DNA from: Streptomyces sp. NRRL F-525
Lineage (GTDB): Bacteria > Actinomycetota > Actinomycetes > Streptomycetales > Streptomycetaceae
DNA length: 64,000 bases
Assembly (NCBI RefSeq): GCF_000716605.1
Contig: NZ_JNXE01000003.1
Span: 378,187 to 442,186 of the forward strand
Reading direction: 5' to 3'
A program made the translations under genes and the position numbers. Shown here one piece after another: positions 7,828 to 15,595 of this stretch. The notes under the pieces were generated by a model, which searched no databases, was not told the DNA's origin, and saw only the letters and a list, made by a program, of their open reading frames with translations. Within the stretch, counting starts at the first letter, position 1; every line of letters begins with the position of its first letter.

Positions 7828-8314
7828 CTACTCGTAAGCAGTCTGGAATCCGGGGGCGCGGGTGCGCCCCGGTAATCCGGCCTCCGCGACGCTCTTGACC
7901 GCAGGGACATCGAGTGCGAGGAGTGCCATCACCCGCTCCAACTCTGTGATGAAGTCGCCTACTGTCCGGGCGTGGTGGAACAGTGGCCGCCGTACGCCTC
8001 CATCATCTCCAAGACCTCGCTGTGCCCCGGATCGGTCTCCCGTATAGCGCCCACAGTGCCTCCAGTTCGAAGTCCGACACAACAAGCAGACGGGCCAAGA
8101 ACCTTTGGGCCTCCCCGTCGGCATGGTCCACGATCCGGCCGATCACGTTCGCCGCGATCCGGAAGGTGACGCCGGCCAGGACGTAAGGTTCGCCTTCCCC
8201 ACGGCCTGCGCCACTTCGGCGGCCGGCCGAGAAGGCCGTGGAGCCGGGCATCCTGGAGTCACCGCAGATCACCAGGCAGACACGCGGATGATCCACATGC
8301 TGTCGCTTCGTCAC
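7828..8314 (-). pseudogene. possible degraded gene of unknown family
   Basis: The minus strand gives protein-like text that jumps frames: FRIAANVIGRIVDHADGE and LLVVSDFELEALWALYG in one frame (from ATG 8314), ETDPGHSEVLEMMEAYGG in a second, and VGDFITELERVMALLALDV in a third, to about 7828. The pieces read as one alpha-helical protein broken by single-base shifts near 8040 and 7970. I do not recognise the family. The remaining part of the 7587-8400 gap shows nothing convincing. Confidence 0.3.
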
Positions 8315-8400
8315 ACCGTCAGGATGCGCACCCGCATCGGCCTTACTGATCGTTTCGGAATGAGTTGCGGGCCTCGTGCTCGACGATCTTGGTCATCAGG

Positions 8401-8688
8401 GTGTCTCGGGTGCGTGCTGATCTTGTCCCTGACGACCTGTGGAAGCGGATGGCTCCGCTTCTGCCACCCGCTCCCGAACGGCGCCATCACCGCCCCGGGC
8501 GGTTACCCGTTCCCAACAGAGTGGCGCCGGCTGGTGTGATGTATGTGCTGCGGACCGGTGTCGCGTGGCGTGATGTCCCTGTGGAGACGGTGGGCTGCTA
8601 CGGAGTGACGTCCTGGCGCCGGCTGAGGGACTGGACCGAGGTCGTCGTGTGGCCGCAGCCCGAGCACGGCCCAGCCGATACCGAGTAG
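8401..8688 (+). pseudogene. IS5-family transposase N-terminal stump
   Basis: From GTG 8401 the frame reads RADLVPDDLWKRMAPLLPP, GVMYVLRTGVAWRDVP and TSWRRLRDWTEVVVW. These are the hallmarks of the DUF4096 N-terminal domain of IS5/IS1182-like transposases. A full transposase would be 250 residues or more, but this frame ends at TAG 8688 after 95 residues, and no DDE catalytic domain follows. It is therefore a remnant insertion sequence, and no terminal inverted repeats were identified. It marks the right side of the accessory stretch. Confidence 0.75.
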
Positions 8689-8696
8689 CGGGGACC

Positions 8697-9083
8697 TCAG
8701 TCGCCGGGGGTGACCGGCCCGGTGTCGGTGTCGGTGTCGAGTGCGTCGAGCACCGCGTCGCCGTTCGCCCTCGCCCACTCGGTCAGTGTGTGGATCGGGT
8801 CGATCAACGTCGCCCCGAGCGGGGTGAGTTCGTACTCGACGCGGGGTGGCGCCTCGGCATAGGCGTAGCGGTGGACGAGTCCGTGGGCCTCCAGGCGGCG
8901 GAGGGTCTGGGTGAGCATCTTGCGGGAGATGCCGCCGATCAGCTCGACCAACTCGCCATGGCGCACGGGGCCCTTGCTGAGGCCGGCGAGCACGACCACC
9001 GTCCACTTGTCGGCGATCAGCTCGACCGTCAGACGCGCCGGGCAGTCCGCGAGAAACGGATCGCCGGTACCGAAACCGCTCAT
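8697..9083 (-). CDS. HxlR-family transcriptional regulator (QorR-like)
   Basis: This 128-residue single-domain winged-helix regulator has the HxlR signature: CPARLTVELIADKWTVVVLA near the N-terminus and RRLEAHGLVHR in the winged helix. A Cys at residue 14 sits where redox-sensing members (QorR, HypR, YodB) carry their sensing thiol. It is divergent from a quinone-oxidoreductase-type gene, the arrangement of qorR/qor2 in Corynebacterium, which suggests thiol- or quinone-responsive repression of both genes. ATG 9083 lacks a clear Shine-Dalgarno. The C-terminus ends in a Thr/Asp-rich tail. Confidence 0.85.
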   Translation of the reverse strand: MSGFGTGDPFLADCPARLTVELIADKWTVVVLAGLSKGPVRHGELVELIGGISRKMLTQTLRRLEAHGLVHRYAYAEAPPRVEYELTPLGATLIDPIHTLTEWARANGDAVLDALDTDTDTGPVTPGD

Positions 9084-9113
9084 GGTGCCACGGTACCCGC
9101 CGAGGCACCTGCC

Positions 9114-9130
9114 GGTTCCTATCGGAAACC
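9114..9130. promoter_or_regulatory. imperfect palindrome between hxlR and the oxidoreductase gene
   Basis: GGTTCCTATCGGAAACC reads almost the same on both strands and overlaps TAG-type -10 candidates for both divergent genes. It is a plausible HxlR operator, but the symmetry is incomplete. Confidence 0.35.
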
Positions 9131-9197
9131 TAGCCTGGGTTCTCTCCTCCTTTTCCACCCCCCCCTTCCCCTTTCCCCTTTCAAAGCCAGGAGAGTC

Positions 9198-10127
9198 ATG
9201 AGAGTCATCACCCAGCAGACGCTCGGCGGTCCCGAGGTGCTCAGCGTCGTGGAGGTGCCCGAGCCCCGGCCCCTGCCGACCGAGGTTCTCGTCCGCGTCA
9301 GGGCGATCGGGCTGAACCCGTTGGAGGCGCGGCTGCGCGCCGGCGAGTTCCCGCTGATCGGCCGGCCGCCGTTCGTCCTCGGCTGGGACATCAGCGGCGT
9401 GGTCGAACAGGCGCCGCAGACATGGCGGTTCAGGCCCGGCGACGAGGTGTTCGGGATGCCGCTGTTCCCCCGGGCGGCGAACGCGTACGCCGAGGCCGTG
9501 GCGGCACCGGCGCTGCACCTGGCCCTTAAACCGGCGTCCCTCTCGCACGTCGAGGCGTCGGCGCTGCCGGTCGTCGGGCTGACGGCGTGGCAGGGCCTCG
9601 TCGACCTCGGCGGCGTGAGCGAGGGCGACCGCGTCCTGGTGCACGGCGGCGGTGGCGGGGTCGGCCATATCGCGATCCAGATCGCGAAAGCGCTCGGTGC
9701 GTACGTCATCGCGACGGCCGGCGCGAGCAAGCGGGCGTTCGTCGAGGGGTTCGGCGCCGACGAGGTGATCGACTACACCTCGGTCGACTTCACCGACGCC
9801 GTCCGTGACATCGACGTCGCGCTCGACACGATCGGCGGCGACACCGCCGAGCGGTCGCTCGAAGTGCTGCGCACGGGTGGTCACTTGGTGACGGCGGTCG
9901 CCGAGGAGGACGCGAAGCTGATCGCCAGGTACGAGGCAGCCGGCATGCGTTTCAGCGGCATCGCGGTCGACCCCGATCCGGTCGCCCTGCGGGGACTCGT
10001 CGAACTCGTCGAACGGGGGATGCTACGGGTCCACGTACAGGAGACGTTCCCGTTCGAGCGCGTCGCCGACGCACACCGGCTGCTCGACGCCGGTCACCTC
10101 CAGGGCAAGCTCGTCCTCACCGTGTGA
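9198..10127 (+). CDS. zinc-independent NADP-dependent quinone oxidoreductase (MDR family)
   Basis: This 309-residue medium-chain reductase catalyses NAD(P)H-dependent reduction of quinones or enones. The GroES-like domain (about 1-115) lacks catalytic-zinc cysteines. The Rossmann domain has VLVHGGGGGVGHIAIQIAKA, the quinone-reductase form of the nucleotide-binding loop. The sequence also shows LGWDISGVV and FRPGDEVFG, typical of the NADP-dependent oxidoreductase group (about 305-310 residues). GGAG precedes ATG 9198 closely. Divergence from the HxlR gene suggests induction by quinone or disulfide stress. Confidence 0.9.
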   Translation: MRVITQQTLGGPEVLSVVEVPEPRPLPTEVLVRVRAIGLNPLEARLRAGEFPLIGRPPFVLGWDISGVVEQAPQTWRFRPGDEVFGMPLFPRAANAYAEAVAAPALHLALKPASLSHVEASALPVVGLTAWQGLVDLGGVSEGDRVLVHGGGGGVGHIAIQIAKALGAYVIATAGASKRAFVEGFGADEVIDYTSVDFTDAVRDIDVALDTIGGDTAERSLEVLRTGGHLVTAVAEEDAKLIARYEAAGMRFSGIAVDPDPVALRGLVELVERGMLRVHVQETFPFERVADAHRLLDAGHLQGKLVLTV

Positions 10128-10421
10128 TCCCGTCGGGAGGTCGCTCTTCGGGGACCGGGCCGAGCAGTCCCGCCCTCCCGTTCCAGGAGATCGCCGACTA
10201 CGGCGACGATCCCGAGACCAGGCTTCGTCACTCTCCGGATCTCGCGGCGGCCGAGAACACGCGGAAGCGCAGCTTCTCGGGTCGATGCCACGCCTCAGGC
10301 CACGGGGAAGTCGGCCCGGCAGCGCACGGCGGAGGGTGCGCGCCCCTCCCGTACTCCAACACTCCCTTACCGGGCGGACAAAGCGCTGATACTACGGACT
10401 CCTGCACGAGGGGGGACGAAA

Positions 10422-11138
10422 GTGACACGCACCGACACAGGCTCCGACGACGGCACCACGGGCAACGAACCGCAGGGTGAGGACGGCAAGAGCGACAACA
10501 GGACCAAGATCACGATCGCGTCCATCGGCGCGCTGGCGGCCGTGGCGGCGGCGGCCGCCGGAGCCTGGTTCGCTCATGACGGTGGTGACACCGGGGGACC
10601 GCCGACCAGTTCGTCGGTCGCCGCACCCGCCTCGACTGCGGCCGAAGACCCCTGCGATCTGAAACGGCTCGCCGACTCCTGGAATCAGCCGCCGTCCCAG
10701 CGCTACAACGAGACGCTCTTCGCGAACCACGACGCGCCCAGCGTCTACACCCAGGTGGCCGGCCCGGCGAGGAGCCCCGAGATCAGCGTCAAGGGGCAGA
10801 TGAGCCTCAACATCCCGGCAGGCCAGGTCCTTTACCTCGTCACCCGGCCCGACCCGGATTCGAAGGACGAGTTCGGGCACCCGGGCAACGGCCGTTACTA
10901 CCCGGGCACGCCCGTCAGCCCCACGTCCAGCGGCTGCTGGGAGGACGACAACCACTCGGTCGGCTACATCGGCGTCGAGGGAATCAGCGAGACCTACCTG
11001 CTCGTCCTCGTCGGTTCCGACCAGGCCGCGAAGTTCCCGGCCGACCGCAAGGCGAAGGACTGGGACGGGTACAGCGCGGACGACTGGCGGGCGCTCACCA
11101 AGATCGACGTCATGAACTTCCACGTCCCCACGACCTAG
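10422..11138 (+). CDS. membrane-anchored protein of unknown function
   Basis: This 238-residue protein starts at GTG 10422 behind GAGGGGGGACGAAA. About 28 polar residues precede one membrane helix (about 29-48, TIASIGALAAVAAAAAGAWF). A Thr/Ser/Pro linker and an extracytoplasmic domain of about 170 residues follow. That domain has two Cys (DPCDLKR and SGCWEDD) that may pair and no enzyme motif that I recognise. It stands alone between the oxidoreductase gene and the epoxide hydrolase remnant; the 294-base spacer upstream shows no other feature. Confidence 0.7.
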   Translation: MTRTDTGSDDGTTGNEPQGEDGKSDNRTKITIASIGALAAVAAAAAGAWFAHDGGDTGGPPTSSSVAAPASTAAEDPCDLKRLADSWNQPPSQRYNETLFANHDAPSVYTQVAGPARSPEISVKGQMSLNIPAGQVLYLVTRPDPDSKDEFGHPGNGRYYPGTPVSPTSSGCWEDDNHSVGYIGVEGISETYLLVLVGSDQAAKFPADRKAKDWDGYSADDWRALTKIDVMNFHVPTT

Positions 11139-11171
11139 TCCCGGAGTGGAGTCGCCGCCCCTTCCGTGAGG

Positions 11172-11730
11172 TCAGCGCGCCTCGCGGAAGGTCTCGCGGA
11201 CGTCGCCGACGTGGGCCCCGGGATTTTCGTAGTGGCCGAAGTGGCCGCCCTTGCGGTGGGCGTTGACGTTCACCACGTTGAACATGGCGCGGGTGGGGCC
11301 GTTCTCGAAGGCGGCGATGCGTTCTTCGCAGGAGGGGGGGGTGACGCCGGCCGGGGGTTCGACCACGGGCCGGCGGTCGTGCAGCGGTGTCCAGGGGCGG
11401 CGGACCGTGTTGCGGTACGTGCGGAGGGAGGTGCCGATGGACTGGGTGACCCGGAAGACGGTCGCCTGGGTGAGGATGAAGTCGCGGGAGAAGACGGCGT
11501 CGAAGTCGTTGTTCTTGTCGCTCCACTTCTTCCAGCGTTGAAGCAGCCGGGCGAGCATGCCGATCGGGGAGTCGTTCAGGCCGTGGGTGAGCGTCGACGC
11601 GTCGAGCGTGTGGACGGTGACGAGGTTGTCCCGGCCTCGCACTTCGCCGTCGCCGTCGCCGTAGTTCCGGAACACGACATCGGGTTGGAAGTACGGGGCA
11701 AAGTTCGACGCGTCCCGCTGCGCGAAGAGG
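11172..11730 (-). pseudogene. truncated epoxide hydrolase (alpha/beta hydrolase), C-terminal part only
   Basis: The minus-strand frame ending at TGA 11172 carries the C-terminal third of an epoxide hydrolase of the EPHX N-domain family. It has LNDSPIGMLARLLQRW, KNNDFDAVFSRDFILTQA and the catalytic-His region GGHFGHYENPGAHVGDVR. The N-terminal domain, the nucleophile Asp and the oxyanion loop are absent; upstream of about 11730 the frame loses any similarity. The normal length is about 370-430 residues. Just upstream lies a copy of the TetR-type operator found also in front of the SDR gene, suggesting the intact gene was once part of that regulon. Confidence 0.7.
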
Positions 11731-11805
11731 CGGCGAGGAAGTCGGCGACGCGGCAAGGGCCGAGCTCTGCATGACCAGGAAGTCCAACAGTGTGCACGCA
11801 AAAAA

Positions 11806-11821
11806 GGACTATCAAGTCCAG
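11806..11821. promoter_or_regulatory. second copy of the TetR-type operator
   Basis: GGACTATCAAGTCCAG (11806-11821) on its minus strand reads CTGGACTTGATAGTCC, identical to the operator at 12482-12499 except for one base over 16. It lies between the TetR stop codon and the epoxide hydrolase remnant, where that gene's promoter would have been. Confidence 0.5.
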
Positions 11822-11827
11822 CCTGGG

Positions 11828-12418
11828 TCAGGAAGTCGGCGCCACGGGCCTCATCGGCTCGATCGCGGCCGCGAGGGCGGCCTCCAGATAGTCGATGCGG
11901 TCCGTCATCTGCAGGAGCACCACACCCCCCTGAACAGCAGCCAGAACACTCCTCGCGCAGCCGACCGCCATCCCGCGGTCGGGTAGCAGCGCCCCCGTAC
12001 CGCGCAGCAGAGCCGCTTCCCACACGGCGAACAGATCCGAGACCATGGTTCGCGCCTCGGAGGAGGATTTGCCGAGCTCGGAGATGAGGCTCCCCAGCGG
12101 GCAGCGCCGGCCCAACTCGCCGTAGTGGCGCAGCACCGCCCCGCACCACGCCTGCCAGGACTCCCAGGACGTCAGGTCGTCCAGATAGGGCCGCTGCACC
12201 TCCAGCACCTGGTCGGCCTCGTGCCGGGCCACGGCCACGAGCATGTCGATCCGGCCGTCCGGGAAGTAGTGGAAGAGCTGGCTCTTGCTCGTCGACGTCG
12301 CCGCCCGTACGTCGTCCAGGGTCACCTCCGCCGCACCCTTCTCCCGGATCAGCAGAGCGGCCGCGACCACGATGCGGTGCCGCGTGGCCATGCCCTTGGC
12401 GGTCATACCTCGGTTCAT
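11828..12418 (-). CDS. TetR-family transcriptional repressor
   Basis: This 196-residue regulator has an N-terminal TetR HTH at about residues 12-58 (VTLDDVRAATSTSKSQLFHYFP) and an all-helical ligand domain. It belongs to the LmrA/YxaF-like group, whose HTH ends in SKSQLFHYF and whose members often regulate oxidoreductases. ATG 12418 gives the standard N-terminus; ATG 12466 is possible but would extend through the regulatory region. It is divergent from an SDR gene with a perfect palindrome between them, so repression of itself and the SDR gene is likely. The inducer is unknown. Confidence 0.88.
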   Translation of the reverse strand: MNRGMTAKGMATRHRIVVAAALLIREKGAAEVTLDDVRAATSTSKSQLFHYFPDGRIDMLVAVARHEADQVLEVQRPYLDDLTSWESWQAWCGAVLRHYGELGRRCPLGSLISELGKSSSEARTMVSDLFAVWEAALLRGTGALLPDRGMAVGCARSVLAAVQGGVVLLQMTDRIDYLEAALAAAIEPMRPVAPTS

Positions 12419-12481
12419 GCCCCCATCATCCCACCTGGCCGACACATTCTGAACTTGACGGTCCACTCCTCACAAACCACT

Positions 12482-12499
12482 CTGGACTTGAAAGTCCAG
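12482..12499. promoter_or_regulatory. perfect TetR-type operator between tetR and SDR gene
   Basis: CTGGACTT (12482-12489) and AAGTCCAG (12492-12499) pair around GA. A weaker variant (GAACTTGACGGTCCA) lies at 12451-12465, and a close copy lies at 11806-11821. The similarity among the three sites supports a real operator sequence. Confidence 0.7.
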
Positions 12500-12613
12500 T
12501 CTTTGCGTCCTACGGTGACACCCGCGCCCTGACTGTCAGGGCAGCCCCCGCCCCGCCGAAGGCAACCTGCCGCTACGGCCGTGCGGGTTCATCGCGGAGC
12601 CCCAGGCACCGAA

Positions 12614-12640
12614 CACCAAGCACCAAGCACCAAGCACCAA
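12614..12640. repeat. 7-bp tandem repeat CACCAAG, nearly four copies
   Basis: CACCAAG is repeated at 12614, 12621 and 12628, with a partial copy at 12635. It lies directly in the 5' leader of the SDR gene and ends 15 bases before its ATG. Slippage here would change leader length but not the protein. Confidence 0.8.
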
Positions 12641-12655
12641 CCAACGGAGTGGATC

Positions 12656-13417
12656 ATGTCCATGCGCCTAGAAGGCAGGACCGCCCTGGTCACAGGGTCG
12701 ACCAGCAACATCGGGCGGGCGATCGCGGAGGCCTTCGCTCGCGAGGGGGCGTATGTCGCCGTCTCCGGGCGCAGTGCCGAGCGCGGCCAGGAGGTCGTCG
12801 CCGAGATCCGCGCACGCGGCGGGCGCGCCGAGTTCGTGCAGGCCGACCTGGACGGCAGCGCCGCCGCCTCGCGGACGCTGGCCCAGGAGGCGACGCGGGT
12901 CCTCGGCGGGCGTATCGACGTCCTGGTCAACAACGCCGGCATCTTTCCCCAGACCACCACGGCGTCCACCGACGAGAAGACCTTCGACCAGGTCTACGCC
13001 GTGAACGTGAAGGCCCCCTTCTTCCTGACCGCGGCCGTCGCCCCCGCCATGGTGGAGGCCGGCGGCGGCGTGATCATCAACCTCGGTTCCTGGATCGCGC
13101 GGCTGGGCATCCCCAGCGCCCTCTACAGCTCCACCAAGGGCGCCGTGGAGACGCTGACCCGGGCCTGGGCTGCGGAGTTCGGGCCGCAGGGCGTACGCGT
13201 GAACGCGATCTCCCCGGGTGTGGTGCTGACGCTGGCGCCAGGGGAGAGCCACCCGGCCGAGATCATGATGAAGGGCACCCCCGCGGGCCGGATGGGCACC
13301 CCGGACGAGGTCGCGAACGCCGCCGTGTACCTGGCCGGCGACGACTCCTCGTTCGTGCACGGCATCGTGCTCGACGTCGACGGCGGCCGCACCACCGCGG
13401 CGGTCATCGCCAACTGA
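12656..13417 (+). CDS. short-chain dehydrogenase/reductase
   Basis: This 253-residue classical SDR has the cofactor motif TGSTSNIGRAIA, the structural NNAG, a catalytic Ser in NLGSW and the active-site YSSTK. The sequence GRSAERG after the second strand suggests NADP preference. The C-terminus VLDVDGG is typical of FabG-like enzymes; the substrate cannot be deduced. It is divergent from the TetR gene and shares an operator with it. An ACGGAG Shine-Dalgarno lies about 6 bases before ATG 12656. Confidence 0.9.
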   Translation: MSMRLEGRTALVTGSTSNIGRAIAEAFAREGAYVAVSGRSAERGQEVVAEIRARGGRAEFVQADLDGSAAASRTLAQEATRVLGGRIDVLVNNAGIFPQTTTASTDEKTFDQVYAVNVKAPFFLTAAVAPAMVEAGGGVIINLGSWIARLGIPSALYSSTKGAVETLTRAWAAEFGPQGVRVNAISPGVVLTLAPGESHPAEIMMKGTPAGRMGTPDEVANAAVYLAGDDSSFVHGIVLDVDGGRTTAAVIAN

Positions 13418-13478
13418 CGCCCCCCAACGCCGACTTACCTTCCGGACATAAGGGCCCCGAGTCGTACCCGGCAACTAC

Positions 13479-13510
13479 TGAGGTTGAACTCGTGGTGCCG
13501 TAGGGGCTGA
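13479..13510. repeat. left copy of a 32-bp imperfect inverted repeat
   Basis: This segment starts CTGAGGTTGAACTCG and ends CGTAGGGGCTG. It matches the reverse complement of 14938-14969 at 29 of 32 positions. The pair encloses the second SDR gene and the MerR gene, a unit of about 1.49 kb. Confidence 0.75.
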
Positions 13511-13556
13511 TGACCGGCCGTCAGACCCGCCCGATCAGCGACACGACACCACAAGC

Positions 13557-13578
13557 TCAACCTCAACCTCAACCTCAC
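13557..13578. repeat. 6-bp tandem repeat CTCAAC
   Basis: CTCAAC is present three times in a row, with a fourth partial copy, in the spacer between two convergent genes, just inside the left arm of the inverted repeat. Confidence 0.8.
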
Positions 13579-13645
13579 GCAGAAGAGTTCAAGAGGAGGC
13601 CGTTGGAGAAGCAGCCGGCCGAAACCCATGCCGCCCGAGGGTCCC

Positions 13646-14374
13646 TCAGCCCGCCATCAGCGCCGCCAGTGCGCGGTCCATCGCGGCGTTGAACTCCTCC
13701 GGCGTCAGCGGCAGGCGGGACTTGACGTCCCGGCTCCACTGGTCGGCGAGGACCTCGGCGGAGCCCGCCTCGACACCGTCGAGCGCCGCGTCGGCCAGGT
13801 CCGACGGGGCGATCTTGGCCACGGGCCAGCCCGCCGCCATGTCGGTGTCGGCCAGGCCGAGGTGTACCGCTGTGACGAGCGTGCCCTGCTCGGCGAGCTC
13901 CAGGCGGACGCCGGTGGTCATGGCCCAGGCGGCGGCCTTGGTCAGGTGGTAGGCATTGGCGCCGCTGCCCCCGAACCAGGACATGGCGGAGAGGACGTTG
14001 ACGATCGCGCCCCCGCCGTTCCTGGCGAGCGTCGGCGCGAACTCCCGGATCATTCCCAGGTGGCCGAACATGTTGGTCTCCAGCTCGTGCCGCACCGCGT
14101 CCAGCGAACCGGTCACCAGGTTGGTCCCCGTCTGGATCCCCGCGTTGTTGATGAGCAGCGAGACGTCCGGGGCGGCCTCGGCGGCGGCCCTCACGGATGC
14201 GGGATCGGTGATGTCGAGGGGCAGCACCTCGACCCCGGGCAGGTCCACGGTCTCCGGTCGGCGGGCCGTCGCGTAGACCTTGCGGGCGCCCCGTTCGAGC
14301 AGGCGCTGGGCGAAGGCGCGGCCCAGGCCGCGGTTGGTTCCGGTGACAAGGGCGACGGAGTTGTTGATGTCCAT
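13646..14374 (-). CDS. short-chain dehydrogenase/reductase (oxidoreductase)
   Basis: This 242-residue SDR has TGTNRGLGRAFA for cofactor binding, INNAG, and the active-site block LSAMSW with YHLTK. The sequence ATARRPETVDLPGV is typical of the group that includes Streptomyces 'SDR family oxidoreductases' regulated by small HTH proteins. ATG 14374 has no Shine-Dalgarno. A -35/-10 pair ends 6 bases before it, so the message is probably leaderless. It is divergent from the MerR gene, with a palindrome inside the promoter spacer. It is therefore a likely MerR-activated gene. Confidence 0.9.
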   Translation of the reverse strand: MDINNSVALVTGTNRGLGRAFAQRLLERGARKVYATARRPETVDLPGVEVLPLDITDPASVRAAAEAAPDVSLLINNAGIQTGTNLVTGSLDAVRHELETNMFGHLGMIREFAPTLARNGGGAIVNVLSAMSWFGGSGANAYHLTKAAAWAMTTGVRLELAEQGTLVTAVHLGLADTDMAAGWPVAKIAPSDLADAALDGVEAGSAEVLADQWSRDVKSRLPLTPEEFNAAMDRALAALMAG

Positions 14375-14390
14375 GACCAGTACGCTAAAA

Positions 14391-14410
14391 CCTGACGCTA
14401 ACGTCAGAGG
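14391..14410 (-). promoter_or_regulatory. MerR-type promoter with palindrome between -35 and -10
   Basis: CCTGACG and CGTCAGAGG surround CTAA. On the minus strand a TTGCCT -35 and a TTAGCG/TAGCGT -10 are separated by 19-20 bases and the palindrome fills the spacer, the classical architecture for MerR activators. The start of transcription would fall at or next to ATG 14374. Confidence 0.6.
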
Positions 14411-14450
14411 CAAGTGTCGATCGTCGGAGCCAGGGGTGAGAGGAATCACC

Positions 14451-14828
14451 ATGACTGTCACAGAGGCCGCAACCGAGCGGCTGATCCGCATCGGCGAGGT
14501 GGCACGAGGCGCCGGCGTCTCAGTACGCGCCGTGCGCTACTACGAGCAGCAGGGGTTGCTCAGCGCGGAACGCAGCCCGTCCGGCCAGCGCCTGTACCGG
14601 CCGGACGCCATCTCCCTGGTCCGCTTCGTCCAGCAGATGTACGCCGCCGGTCTCACCAGCCGGAGGATCACCGAACTCCTGCCGTGCTTCGACTCCGGGC
14701 ACACCGACGCCCAGCAGCGAGCCATGCTGCGGGCCGAGCGCGAGCGCATCCAGGCCAAGGTCGACGACCTGCAGGCCGCCCTGGACCACCTCGACCAGGT
14801 CATCGCGATCACGGACACGCACCCTTAG
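14451..14828 (+). CDS. MerR-family transcriptional regulator
   Basis: This 125-residue regulator has the MerR winged HTH (RIGEVARGAGVSVRAVRYYE) at about residues 11-30 and a C-terminal dimerisation coiled coil (ERERIQAKVDDLQAALDHLD). One Cys in LLPCFDSG lies just before the coiled coil. No metal-binding Cys pair is present, so an organic or redox inducer is more likely. It is divergent from the SDR gene at 13646-14374, and both lie inside the 32-bp inverted repeat. GTGAGAGG precedes ATG 14451. Confidence 0.88.
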   Translation: MTVTEAATERLIRIGEVARGAGVSVRAVRYYEQQGLLSAERSPSGQRLYRPDAISLVRFVQQMYAAGLTSRRITELLPCFDSGHTDAQQRAMLRAERERIQAKVDDLQAALDHLDQVIAITDTHP

Positions 14829-14937
14829 GCACGGTCTGCCAGACGCCTCATCGGCGAGCGGACACGGTCGCGCTCCACCCGTCGATCAGGTCAGTTGCCG
14901 CCGATCCGGGGATCAAGAACCGCTGACGTCCGACCAC

Positions 14938-14969
14938 CAGCCCCTACGACACCCCGAGTTGAACCTCAG
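14938..14969. repeat. right copy of the 32-bp imperfect inverted repeat
   Basis: It starts CAGCCCCTACG and ends GAGTTGAACCTCAG, matching 13479-13510 in inverted orientation with three mismatches. It lies in the 247-base spacer between the MerR and MarR genes. Confidence 0.75.
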
Positions 14970-15075
14970 CAACCCGGCACCGAGCGCGCCTCCACGCGCC
15001 ACCCTCTCCTCCCCCAGCCCGAACACCCCCAGGGAGAGCGCGGGTTCAGCGACCCGGCCGCCTCGGAGCCACCCC

Positions 15076-15555
15076 TCACCCCAAATGCCGCGTAGCCTCC
15101 CCCTGCCGCCGCGCCGCCTCCCTCATGAACGACACGATCACCTCCAGCTCCTCGTCCGTGTACCGCTCGCACAACTCCCTCAGCGAACCGACGAGTTCAG
15201 CGAAGTAGTGCATATTGCGCGCCGCGAACTCCTCGTTGAAGTGCAGCACCACCTTGCGGCCGTCCTCGGGATGCGGCGCCTTGCGTACGGCCCCCTTCTC
15301 CTCCAGGCGGCCGACAAGGGCGGTCACTGACGCGGGCTTGAGGGCGAGGTGACGGGCGAGTTCCCCCGCCGTCATCGGGCCGAGCCGGGCGACCAGGTCC
15401 AGCGCCTTCGTGTCGCTGGCGTTCAGGCCCTGCCGTGCGGCGAGCGCCGAGTGGAACAGCACCGCGGCCGTGGAGAGCTCACGCCCGGCGAGCAGAACGT
15501 CGTCCACCACTGCCGCCCGGCCGCCCTGACCTGTGGAGACCTCTCGATTTGTCAC
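15076..15555 (-). CDS. MarR-family transcriptional regulator
   Basis: This 159-residue regulator has the MarR winged helix: LGPMTAGELARHLALKPASV as the HTH (about 58-77) and a wing with HPEDGRKVVLHF. The N- and C-terminal helices that form the dimer are present, so it is complete. It is divergent from a flavin monooxygenase gene with an AT-rich palindrome between them, a common arrangement in which MarR represses both until a phenolic or related ligand binds. ATG 15555 is the first start consistent with the family. Confidence 0.9.
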   Translation of the reverse strand: MTNREVSTGQGGRAAVVDDVLLAGRELSTAAVLFHSALAARQGLNASDTKALDLVARLGPMTAGELARHLALKPASVTALVGRLEEKGAVRKAPHPEDGRKVVLHFNEEFAARNMHYFAELVGSLRELCERYTDEELEVIVSFMREAARRQGEATRHLG

Positions 15556-15581
15556 TCCGGCATCCTAGCCCTACTATTTAG

Positions 15582-15595
15582 TTAGATCCATCTAA
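15582..15595. promoter_or_regulatory. MarR-type operator
   Basis: TTAGAT and ATCTAA pair around CC, within a longer AT-rich run ATTTAG...CTAAATAACTTAA (15576-15604). This is strikingly AT-rich for the chromosome and lies midway between the divergent marR and monooxygenase genes. Confidence 0.6.

Noticed and set aside
12614..12640. CRISPR-like repeat
   Set aside because: The units are contiguous 7-mers without spacers and no Cas gene is present.
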